A stretch of 13,876 bases of DNA from CAYSSM01 sp964433905 (lineage in GTDB: Bacteria; Patescibacteriota; UBA1384; UBA12157; JAENIV01), in NCBI GenBank assembly GCA_964433905.1, contig CAYSSM010000017.1:1-13876 (forward strand), in the 5' to 3' direction. A model generated the notes under the pieces. The model saw only the letters and a program-made list of their open reading frames with translations. It was not told where the DNA came from and did no database searches. Of this stretch, positions 1 to 5,258 are shown piece by piece. The translations under genes were made by a program, and so were the position numbers. Positions within the stretch are counted from its first letter, which is position 1. Each line of letters begins with the position of its first letter.

Positions 1-1
1 C

Positions 2-40
2 AAGACAAACTGTCCTTTTTGCGGACAAGAATATCCCTAA
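2..40 (+). CDS. Possible 3' end of a zinc-ribbon-like protein (partial)
   Basis: Reading from base 2 gives KTNCPFCGQEYP and then TAA. The CPFCG knuckle is typical of C-terminal zinc ribbons, so this may be the tail of a gene that begins before the window. The fragment is only 12 codons and the frame is uncertain. Reading from base 3 is also open, to a TAA at 75-77 that abuts the terminator hairpin, which would be an attractive gene end too. No function is assigned. Confidence 0.3.
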   Translation, partial: KTNCPFCGQEYP

Positions 41-75
41 AGCAGAAATTGCTTGCATTTCGCGATTCGTTCCTT

Positions 76-111
76 AATCCTCTTGTAGAACTTCTACTCG
101 AGGATTTTTTT
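76..111 (+). terminator. Rho-independent terminator of the upstream gene
   Basis: Inverted repeat with arms near 76-90 and 92-106: AATCCTC and GTAGAA pair with TTCTAC and GAGGATT, with a small internal mismatch, and a run of seven T ends at 111. It would end transcription entering from the left edge. Confidence 0.75.
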
Positions 112-121
112 GTAAAAGAAC

Positions 122-157
122 AAAGAATTTGCCGCCAAAGGTAAACTTGAAATTGTC
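122..157 (+). repeat. Copy A of a direct repeat flanking purD
   Basis: Bases 122-140 (AAAGAATTTGCCGCCAAAG) recur exactly at 1702-1721 or so, and the following AAACTTGAAATTGTC (143-157) recurs beside it after a 60-70 base insert. In frame it reads KEFAAKGKLEIV and stays open to a TAG at 232-234, but an in-frame stop at 113-115 and the lack of a start or ribosome binding site argue against a gene. A perfect 7-bp hairpin (158-164 with 168-174, GCCTCTT/AAGAGGC) follows. It may be a decayed coding fragment or a dispersed repeat. Confidence 0.55.
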
Positions 158-227
158 GCCTCTTTTCAAGAGGCAAAAACTGCCAAAGAACTTGATAAAA
201 ATATCGTCTCGAACCACATTTTGCCTG

Positions 228-260
228 CCCCGTAGTGAAACGGAGTTTCTACTACTGGGG
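228..260 (-). repeat. Short, core-less relative of the structured repeat at 8395-8458
   Basis: The ends match the 8395-8458 element: GCCTGCCCCGTA on one side and GGAGTTT then ACTGGGGT on the other, in the same orientation. The inner stem-loop found in the full copy is missing. What remains folds on itself: CCCC with GGGG, GTAG with CTAC, GAAAC with GTTTC. The relationship rests on about 20 matching bases, so it is tentative. Confidence 0.4.
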
Positions 261-287
261 TAAAAGAAAATTTTTTCATATTTGATT

Positions 288-312
288 CCGAATTTAGTTT
301 CGGTTTTTTTTA
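288..312 (+). terminator. Weak intrinsic terminator-like hairpin upstream of purD
   Basis: CCGAA (288-292) pairs with TTCGG (299-303) over a six-base loop, followed by eight T. The stem is only 5 bp. It lies just before the purD -10 and would insulate purD from upstream transcription. Confidence 0.5.
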
Positions 313-321
313 TTTTTGAGC

Positions 322-327
322 TATAAT
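322..327 (+). promoter_or_regulatory. Putative -10 box of purD
   Basis: TATAAT at 322-327 lies 59 bases upstream of the purD start. No convincing -35 is seen; TTCGGT about 17 bases upstream falls in the terminator hairpin. Confidence 0.5.
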
Positions 328-385
328 TTAGATAGATATGGCTAAAATAAACAAACAGCACATTAACAAGAAAGGAGGGAAAACT

Positions 386-1666
386 ATGATCAGCAATGTC
401 CTGATTATCGGTGGAGGTGGAAGAGAGCATTCACTTGCATGGAAACTCGCTCAATCACCACGCATTGGCAAGTTGTATGTTGCGCCCGGAAATGGCGGCA
501 CTCGTGATATCGCTGAAAATATTGCGATTGAAGCTACAGACGCCAAAGGTTTGGCTCATTTTGCCGAAAAGAATTCAATCAATCTGACAGTAGTCGGTCC
601 TGACGACCCACTTGCGCTTGGCGTAGTTGATGTTTTTCAATCTCGTGGCTTGCGCATTTTCGGACCAACTCGTGCCGCGGCACAGATTGAAGCGTCTAAA
701 GCGTTTGCCAAACGACTTATGTACGATAGCGATATTCCAACTGCACCATTTCGGATATTTCGAAAGCATGAAAGTGCGTTAGAATATGTTCGCAAACATG
801 GGGCGCCGATTGTCGTCAAGGCAAGTGGATTAGCGCTTGGCAAAGGCGCATATCCCTGTAAGACGCTCGCTAAAGCCGAGGAAGCTCTGGCAGAAATTAT
901 GCTTGAGCACGCTTACAAACAAGCCGGCAATGAAGTTATCGTCGAAGAATTTCTGAATGGACAAGAGGTTTCTGTTCACGTTCTCTGTGACGGTAAAACC
1001 TCAATCCTATTACCTACCGCACAAGACCATAAACCGATTTCCGACGGCGATAAAGGCAAGAATACTGGCGGTATGGGGACAATCGCACCTGTGCCGTGGG
1101 TTACGGATCAGACCTTGCGAGAAGTGAACGAGCAAATCGTTCATCCGACTTTGCAAGCGCTTGCGAAGAAAGGAAAGCCGTTTACTGGCTGTTTGTACCC
1201 CGGACTCAAGATGACAGACAAAGGGCCACAGGTGCTTGAGTTCAACGCAAGATTTGGCGACCCCGAAGCGCAAAGCTATATGCGTCTTCTCAAAACCGAT
1301 CTGCTTGATGTGTTGGACGCATGCGTTGACGGGAAACTCGCCAACCTTGCTGTTGAATGGAATTCCGGTTTTGCCGTTTGCGTTGTTCTCGCTTCGGGAG
1401 GGTATCCGGGAAAGTACAAAAAGGAAATCCCGATATTCGGCATTGCTGAGGCGGAGAAAATTCCCAGTGTCATTGTTTTCCACGCTGGCACAATGTATAG
1501 TGACCAACTTCGGACTTCTGGCGGACGCGTTCTTGGAGTTACGGCAATCTGTAAAACTCTTCAAAAAGCTCTTGATCGGGCGTACGAAGCAGTTCGTTGC
1601 ATCAGGTTCAAAGGCAGGCAGTTCCGAAAAGACATCGGGGCTAAAGCCATTACTACGGGGTTCTAA
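386..1666 (+). CDS. purD: Phosphoribosylamine-glycine ligase (GAR synthetase)
   Basis: PurD catalyses the ATP-dependent joining of glycine to 5-phosphoribosylamine, the second step of purine synthesis, in the cytoplasm. The product is 426 residues, normal for the family. Visible motifs in order: the N-terminal GGGGREH (residues 9-15), APGNGG, VVGPDDPLA, the hinge EASKAFAK, the ATP-grasp segments VVKASGLALGKGA and EEFLNGQEVSV, QDHKPISDGDKGKNTGGMG, and the metal and phosphate segment ARFGDPEAQ. The start at 386 is chosen because AAGGAGGG lies at 372-379 and the protein then opens like other PurD proteins; an in-frame ATG at 338 adds 16 polar residues and lacks a ribosome binding site. It stands alone, with no other pur gene nearby, and its GCG, GCC and CGC codon use is richer than that of the surrounding genes, which suggests transfer. 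The catalytic motifs are intact. Confidence 0.97.
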   Translation: MISNVLIIGGGGREHSLAWKLAQSPRIGKLYVAPGNGGTRDIAENIAIEATDAKGLAHFAEKNSINLTVVGPDDPLALGVVDVFQSRGLRIFGPTRAAAQIEASKAFAKRLMYDSDIPTAPFRIFRKHESALEYVRKHGAPIVVKASGLALGKGAYPCKTLAKAEEALAEIMLEHAYKQAGNEVIVEEFLNGQEVSVHVLCDGKTSILLPTAQDHKPISDGDKGKNTGGMGTIAPVPWVTDQTLREVNEQIVHPTLQALAKKGKPFTGCLYPGLKMTDKGPQVLEFNARFGDPEAQSYMRLLKTDLLDVLDACVDGKLANLAVEWNSGFAVCVVLASGGYPGKYKKEIPIFGIAEAEKIPSVIVFHAGTMYSDQLRTSGGRVLGVTAICKTLQKALDRAYEAVRCIRFKGRQFRKDIGAKAITTGF

Positions 1667-1694
1667 TTCTTTCGGGGATTGAACCCCCTTTTTT
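1657..1694 (+). terminator. purD terminator overlapping the stop codon
   Basis: GGGGTTC (1657-1663) pairs with GAACCCC (1681-1687), followed by CTTTTTT. The 5' arm lies in the last codons of purD, so translation termination and the hairpin overlap. Confidence 0.85.
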
Positions 1695-1701
1695 ATTTTG
1701 A

Positions 1702-1806
1702 AAAAGAATTTGCCGCCAAAGCAGTAAATTTTTCAAGCTCATTTTTCTTGAAAAATTTACTGTAATGAGTTATGATTAACTCATAGAAAAACTTGAAATT
1801 GTCAAA
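1702..1806 (+). repeat. Copy B of the purD-flanking repeat, split by an insert
   Basis: AAAGAATTTGCCGCCAAAG recurs here from copy A, but the second half (AAACTTGAAATTGTC) resumes only at about 1789. The roughly 65 intervening bases are two consecutive perfect inverted repeats. After the junction the frame reads KLEIVKDRGEAAQIL, still protein-like, which fits an old duplicated coding fragment. There is no start codon or ribosome binding site. Confidence 0.55.
1722..1784. repeat. Two adjacent perfect hairpins forming a small insert
   Basis: CAGTAAATTTTTCAAG (1722-1737) and CTTGAAAAATTTACTG (1747-1762) form a perfect 16-bp stem with a 9-base loop. ATGAGTTA (1765-1772) and TAACTCAT (1777-1784) form a perfect 8-bp stem with a 4-base loop. 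Together they interrupt the repeat shared with 122-157. No T run follows, so this is not a terminator. Confidence 0.8.
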
Positions 1807-1810
1807 GATC

Positions 1811-1888
1811 GCGGCGAAGCCGCTCAAATTTTGGGGGGCTTGCCGTCGCCGCCGCAGGCGGCGAAATGCGTTCGAACTATTTTGAGCG
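1811..1888. other. GC-rich hairpin cluster upstream of tRNA-Lys
   Basis: GCGGC-GAA-GCCGC (1811-1823), CGCCGCC-GCA-GGCGGCG (1847-1863) and an outer CGCTCAAA/TTTGAGCG pair (1821-1828 with 1881-1888, competing with the first hairpin) sit in an otherwise AT-rich spacer. No gene is supported between 1667 and 1950. A structured RNA or repeat remnant is possible; no family is recognised. Confidence 0.5.
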
Positions 1889-1950
1889 AAACGAAAAACA
1901 AGGTTCTCGCCGTAGGCAAGGTTCTTATTTTAAGAATAGAGCGCCATTTA

Positions 1951-2025
1951 GGGTCCGTAGCTCAGTGGTAGAGCATCTGGCTCTTAACCAGAGTGTCGTG
2001 GGTCCGAATCCCACCGGACCCTCCA
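1951..2025 (+). tRNA. tRNA-Lys (anticodon CTT)
   Basis: A complete cloverleaf with the 3' CCA encoded (2023-2025). The acceptor GGGTCCG pairs with CGGACCC, the D-arm is GCTC/GAGC, and the anticodon stem TCTGG/CCAGA encloses CTCTTAA with CTT at 1983-1985. The T-arm is GTGGG-TCCGAAT-CCCAC. The T-loop starts TCC rather than the usual TTC. It reads AAG codons and is followed by its own terminator. Confidence 0.96.
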
Positions 2026-2085
2026 TTTAGATTATGGAACTTTCTAAGTGGAGGGAAAAGAGTATAAGAAGTAGGTAAAAGTAGG

Positions 2086-2108
2086 AAAGACCGTTTGGGT
2101 CTTTTTTT
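2086..2108 (+). terminator. Terminator after tRNA-Lys
   Basis: AAAGACC (2086-2092) pairs with GGTCTTT (2098-2104) over a five-base loop, leading into seven T. It is enclosed by a longer imperfect inverted repeat (ATTATGGAACTT near 2031 with AAGTTCATAAT at 2133-2143). Confidence 0.88.
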
Positions 2109-2155
2109 GTTGTTAAACAGGCCTACCTTGGGAAGTTCATAATAAATTCAAAATA

Positions 2156-2164
2156 TGCTATAAT
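2156..2164 (+). promoter_or_regulatory. Extended -10 promoter of the AbiEii module
   Basis: TGCTATAAT is a consensus extended -10 (TG-N-TATAAT), as at 4471-4479. No good -35 is visible, as expected for this class. Predicted transcripts start about 15 bases before the AAAAGGAG ribosome binding site (2173-2180) of the 2187 gene. Confidence 0.7.
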
Positions 2165-2186
2165 TAGGATAGAAAAGGAGTTTTGT

Positions 2187-2477
2187 ATGAAAGTAAAAGA
2201 GCAAATACCGCAATCCGTTAGAGCGGTGCTTTGGTCTTATGATTTAAGTAAGATTGACTTAGTGATGCATAAAAAACTAATTGTTGTTCAAGTTTTAAAT
2301 TTTGGCAGTAAAGAGGCCACCGATTGGTTATTCAAAACCTATCCTAAAGACGAAATCATTAAGATTGCGACCTTAATCTCCCTTGATCAATGGGATAAAA
2401 AATCATTAGCTTTATGGTCTCTTTATTTAGGCATAAACCCGGTTTCGCGAGCTGAAAGGATAATTCATGCCAGATAA
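2187..2477 (+). CDS. DUF6922-like small protein, probable partner/antitoxin of the AbiEii-type toxin
   Basis: A 96-residue soluble protein that I match, by resemblance only, to small DUF6922-type proteins commonly encoded before AbiEii nucleotidyltransferases. The C-terminal half (ATDWLFKTYPKDEIIKI, then DQWDKKSLALWSLYLG) looks helical and ends in a basic tail. No signal peptide, membrane segment or catalytic motif is visible. The start at 2187 has AAAAGGAG in front and an extended -10 promoter just upstream. It overlaps the next gene by 11 bases (2467-2477), the tight coupling typical of toxin-antitoxin pairs. The antitoxin role is inferred from this context; the protein does not show a DNA-binding helix-turn-helix clear enough for me to call autoregulation. 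Confidence 0.7.
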   Translation: MKVKEQIPQSVRAVLWSYDLSKIDLVMHKKLIVVQVLNFGSKEATDWLFKTYPKDEIIKIATLISLDQWDKKSLALWSLYLGINPVSRAERIIHAR

Positions 2478-3105
2478 ATTATTTTGGGATATTTTGGATG
2501 AGAAGCGTAAAAAAATCTTACCACTTTTTGACAATTTCAAGTCCGATTTTTACTTAGCCGGTGGAACTGGATTAGCTCTACAATTGGGTCATCGCGACAG
2601 TATTGATTTTGATTTCTTTGCTGATAAACCTTTTTCTACAAGCGAACTTTATGAAAGAATCGAAAATATATTTACCGGTCACAAAATATTAAAAACTCAA
2701 GATGAAAAAAACACCTTAACTGTTTTTGTTGATGACAGTATTAAAATTAGTTTTTTTGTTTTTCCATATAAGATTGTTAGACAATTTATTAACACCGACT
2801 ATTTTAATATCGTTTCAATCGAAGACATTGGTTGTATGAAACTTTCATCCATTACCAATCGAACGGCAGAAAAAGATTATGTTGACTTGTATTTTATTTT
2901 ACAAAAAATTTCTCTTAAAAAATTATTAGATCTTGCCAAAGAAAAATTTCCATCTCTCGATTCTAATCTTATTTTAAAAAGTTTAGTTTATTTTGATGAT
3001 ATTATTAACGAACCAATTGCCTATAAACATAACCACCAAACAGATTTCGTTATTATTAAAAAATTCCTCGAAAATAAAGTAAAAGACTATTTATCTAAAA
3101 ATTAA
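2467..3105 (+). CDS. AbiEii/AbiGii-type nucleotidyl transferase toxin
   Basis: A 212-residue member of the AbiEii nucleotidyltransferase family, in which characterised members act as toxins (type IV in AbiE, or by modifying tRNA in MenT). Visible signatures: FYLAGGTGLALQLGHRDSID around residues 28-47, holding the GG-T/S core and HR-x-S-x-D-x-D, with D47 and D49 as likely metal ligands; then IEDIGCMKLSSI and the R-x(3)-KDYVDLYFIL segment that matches family motif III. Length is short for AbiEii proper but normal for the compact relatives common in environmental genomes. Translation is probably coupled to the partner gene, as the start lies inside its last codons and no separate strong ribosome binding site is seen. 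The target is unknown. Confidence 0.88.
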   Translation: MPDKLFWDILDEKRKKILPLFDNFKSDFYLAGGTGLALQLGHRDSIDFDFFADKPFSTSELYERIENIFTGHKILKTQDEKNTLTVFVDDSIKISFFVFPYKIVRQFINTDYFNIVSIEDIGCMKLSSITNRTAEKDYVDLYFILQKISLKKLLDLAKEKFPSLDSNLILKSLVYFDDIINEPIAYKHNHQTDFVIIKKFLENKVKDYLSKN

Positions 3106-3247
3106 GAGTTCTGACCTTAAATATGTTCGAAAAGGTTCCAGACCCGAATGTCCCTCTACCCTACGCTTTCACTTTGTTCAAGCTTCGGGTAGCAAGCCAC
3201 ACAAATTATAGTTTCGAATCTATATAAAGTTAGTAACAAGTAGGGTA
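3106..3247. other. Intergenic spacer with an imperfect hairpin
   Basis: No gene is supported. TCTG-ACCTT pairs with AAGGT-TC-CAGA (about 3111-3145), and CTACCCTAC near 3156 is complementary to GTAGGGTA near 3240. These may fold the 3' untranslated region of the nucleotidyltransferase transcript ahead of its terminator. Confidence 0.4.
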
Positions 3248-3284
3248 CCACCCATAGCTTTACGCGAAGGGTGGCGTTTTTTTT
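3248..3284 (+). terminator. Terminator downstream of the AbiEii module
   Basis: CCACCC (3248-3253) pairs with GGGTGG (3269-3274), followed by CG and eight T (3277-3284), so it acts on the plus strand. It overlaps the last codons of the convergent minus-strand gene, whose stop (3260-3262) lies in the loop. Confidence 0.8.
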
Positions 3285-3649
3285 ATGAACGATAGCACAA
3301 CGAGGGAAGATATAAAAATCGCCAAGCCATGAGACATATGCATAACAATGCCATACTGGCGCGGGAACATATAAGTGAGGAGGACCGAAAACAAGAGTGC
3401 CGCTGCCACAGCGATGATCAAAGATTGCAGATATTTATTACTGATGGCACCAGTACTCAAAACTATTAAACTTACTAAAGATACCAACAAAAATTTATAT
3501 CCAATATAAGCTATTGTACTGGGATCTGTAAAAATTGTAAATATTTGGTGAGAATAACTTAGTGCTATATGATATATCTGATCTATAATTATCGCACCCA
3601 AGGCAATTAGCAAAGATGTGCCAATATTCTTACCTAGTTTATTAATCAT
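3260..3649 (-). CDS. Small four-helix membrane protein, unknown function
   Basis: A 129-residue hydrophobic protein with four predicted transmembrane helices, near residues 10-31, 47-67, 75-95 and 104-122, and a basic tail (KK near the C-terminus). Polar and charged residues inside or beside the helices include D23, H27 and the MHMSHG stretch around 103-108, which could matter for a ligand, but no known motif is recognised. The start is supported by GGGGAG about six bases upstream and a likely extended -10 at 3681-3689. Its 3' end runs into the terminator of the convergent neighbour. It could be a transporter subunit or an envelope stress protein, but neither is supported beyond membrane location. 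Confidence 0.75.
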   Translation of the reverse strand: MINKLGKNIGTSLLIALGAIIIDQIYHIALSYSHQIFTIFTDPSTIAYIGYKFLLVSLVSLIVLSTGAISNKYLQSLIIAVAAALLFSVLLTYMFPRQYGIVMHMSHGLAIFISSLVVLSFIKKTPPFA

Positions 3650-3680
3650 AAAATCTCCCCATTCAACTGTTTGTAAATAA

Positions 3681-3689
3681 ATTGTAACA
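3681..3689 (-). promoter_or_regulatory. Extended -10 promoter of the membrane protein gene
   Basis: On the minus strand the bases read TGTTACAAT, a TG-N-TACAAT extended -10, about 30 bases before the start codon. Confidence 0.5.
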
Positions 3690-3766
3690 CATCTTTAGCT
3701 TCCTTTCTAACTTTAGGATATTCTACTAGAGCCTAATTGATATCTAAATGGAATGTTACTCAGTAT

Positions 3767-3793
3767 CAATCCTGAACTAAGTCGAAGGATTGA
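3767..3793. repeat. Palindromic CCTGAACTAAGTCGAAGG-type repeat
   Basis: TCAATCCT (3767-3774) pairs with AGGATTGA (3786-3793) around GAACTAAGTCG. It resembles widespread short palindromes of the form CCTGAGC..GTCGAAGG; a related one lies at 6694-6754. No T run follows, so termination is not implied. Confidence 0.5.
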
Positions 3794-3897
3794 AAATAGT
3801 CCTAAAACCAGATATACTACTATATAGAGAGGGAAAGGGCGTTAAAGGAGGTAAAAGATCTATATTCGAATGTCCCTTCAACTACAAAAGGAGCAAA

Positions 3898-4380
3898 ATG
3901 AAACAAAATTTTAACCCAGAGCAAGTTATCGGGTTACTATCTACTCATGAGGATATGCTTTCTCAACTTTACCGAGTCTATGAAAACCAATTTCCTAATC
4001 GTCCTTTTTGGGAAAATCTTGCTAAAAATGAAATTATCCATTTTCAATGGTTGCAAAAACTTTACCAACTGGCGCCGGAGAAGAAAATTTTCATTGATGA
4101 AGAAAAATTTAAAACTGCTGCTATTCAAACTTCCATTGAATATCTTCTTCGGTTAATAAATGAAGCTGCTTCTTGCTCTTTGGTTAATGCTTTGGTATTG
4201 GCTTTAGATATTGAACAAGCTATGATAGAAAAAAAATATTTTGAAGTCTTTAAAACAGATTCCGCCGAGATTCAAGACATAATGAAACAGCTCGAAAAAG
4301 CAACATTGGCTCATGTATATCTTGTTAAAAAAGAATTAGAAGGCGTAAACTTACAAATACAATCTATGAATTTAGCTTGA
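3898..4380 (+). CDS. Ferritin-like / rubrerythrin-like four-helix protein
   Basis: The product from 3898 is 160 residues and looks all-helical, with the spacing of a ferritin-like bundle. The first half has an acidic helix (E18 in THEDMLSQLY) and a textbook E-x-x-H at 45-48 (NEIIH); the third helix carries E106 (DIEQAMIEKKYF). In the fourth helix H139 is present but the residue three before it is T136, so the second E-x-x-H is incomplete. A di-iron site is possible but may be degenerate. The family handles iron or peroxide; the actual role here is unknown. The start at 3898 has AAAAGGAG (3886-3893) in front. A longer reading from 3790 adds 36 residues without family character and crosses a poorly supported region, so it is not used. 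Confidence 0.7.
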   Translation: MKQNFNPEQVIGLLSTHEDMLSQLYRVYENQFPNRPFWENLAKNEIIHFQWLQKLYQLAPEKKIFIDEEKFKTAAIQTSIEYLLRLINEAASCSLVNALVLALDIEQAMIEKKYFEVFKTDSAEIQDIMKQLEKATLAHVYLVKKELEGVNLQIQSMNLA

Positions 4381-4470
4381 AATTCAGTCTTTTCCTGTAA
4401 AAGTTAAGTAATTTGTCTAGTCTTTAGGCATCCGTTCTGCTTGCATTGAAATTTTGTTTATGATCGGCTA

Positions 4471-4479
4471 TGCTATAAT
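4471..4479 (+). promoter_or_regulatory. Extended -10 promoter of the metalloprotease gene
   Basis: TGCTATAAT, identical to the box at 2156-2164, ends 30 bases before the start. Bases 4381-4470 hold no gene or other clear signal. Confidence 0.7.
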
Positions 4480-4509
4480 AGAATAGATTTAAATCAAGGA
4501 GGAGATAAA

Positions 4510-5211
4510 GTGATTAAGAAAGTTACAGCATGGTTAGTTCTTGTTTCGTTATTTTCATTCATTTTACCGCAAAATATAAGCGCCAAATCCGGCAGTCCTA
4601 AAATTTTCGTTAAGTACAAGACAGCATCAACGGCTTGTCGAGCTACGACCAACGATCAAATATCGACTTTTGCTTGGGCCGGTTTTAAAATGCAAAGCGG
4701 AGTTACCGGTTATAAGATTAACTACACTTCAGCTACGAAAATTATGTCAAGAAATTCTATTCAAGCGACGGTTGATTTGGCATTTTCTAATATTCAAGGA
4801 GCAGCTAACGGCATTCTTTTTCGCTATGACGGTGAGTCGCGGGAAGTAAGCGCTACTAACGATAGTCAAAATACGATTATGTGGAAATCACTGCCAAGCT
4901 ATGTGGTGGCAATGACCTATGTTTGGTTGGATGGCAATAATCGTTTAGTTGACGCTGACACTATTTTTAATTCAAAATACCGTTGGTCAAATACGGCGTA
5001 TAACGGCAGTAACGATTGTGGCGGTTTAGCCGGAAGTTTTGATTTTCGAAATATTGCTACTCACGAGTTTGGTCATTGGACGGGACTAGGCGATCTTTAT
5101 AATGCGTCTGCCAAAGACTTGACAATGTACGGTTATGCGGGCACAAGAGAGCTTAAAAAAGATTCTTTGGGATTAGGTGATACCATCGGAATAAGGTCGG
5201 TTTGGCCATAA
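4510..5211 (+). CDS. Secreted matrixin-like zinc metalloprotease
   Basis: A 233-residue exported protein that starts with GTG after a strong AAGGAGGAG ribosome binding site. Residues 1 to about 26 form a signal peptide (KK, a hydrophobic core, then NISAKS). The metzincin site is ATHEFGHWTGLGD: H185 and H189 are zinc ligands, E186 the catalytic acid, and the third ligand position is D195 instead of the usual histidine (H-E-x-x-H-x-x-G-x-x-D). M206 in LTMYGY is a good Met-turn candidate. C43 and C170 are the only cysteines and could form a disulfide. The match is to the matrixin/astacin-like clan, probably peptidase family M10-like. The location is outside the cytoplasmic membrane; the substrate is unknown. 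The following exported-protein gene starts 47 bases downstream and has its own -10 candidate. Confidence 0.85.
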   Translation: MIKKVTAWLVLVSLFSFILPQNISAKSGSPKIFVKYKTASTACRATTNDQISTFAWAGFKMQSGVTGYKINYTSATKIMSRNSIQATVDLAFSNIQGAANGILFRYDGESREVSATNDSQNTIMWKSLPSYVVAMTYVWLDGNNRLVDADTIFNSKYRWSNTAYNGSNDCGGLAGSFDFRNIATHEFGHWTGLGDLYNASAKDLTMYGYAGTRELKKDSLGLGDTIGIRSVWP

Positions 5212-5227
5212 TATTAAACATTATATA

Positions 5228-5233
5228 TATAAT
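5228..5233 (+). promoter_or_regulatory. Putative -10 box of the 5259 gene
   Basis: TATAAT within an AT-rich run, 25 bases before the start. There is no clear -35, so cotranscription with the protease gene is also possible. Confidence 0.4.
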
Positions 5234-5258
5234 AGTAGTATTTATTGGGAGGTAAATT

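Noticed and set aside
338..385. In-frame ATG 16 codons upstream of purD
   Set aside because: No ribosome binding site in front of it, and the extra residues are unlike PurD N-termini; AAGGAGGG points to the ATG at 386.
1010..1564. Long open frames antisense or out of frame within purD
   Set aside because: They are shadows of a clear, intact purD; no ribosome binding sites or family motifs.
3790..3897. Upstream extension of the ferritin-like gene
   Set aside because: The ATG at 3898 has its own AAAAGGAG, and the extra 36 residues have no family character and begin in a palindromic repeat.
4378..4380. Alternative genetic code (TGA read as glycine)
   Set aside because: TGA ends the ferritin-like gene at a natural length, and no other gene needs TGA read through.
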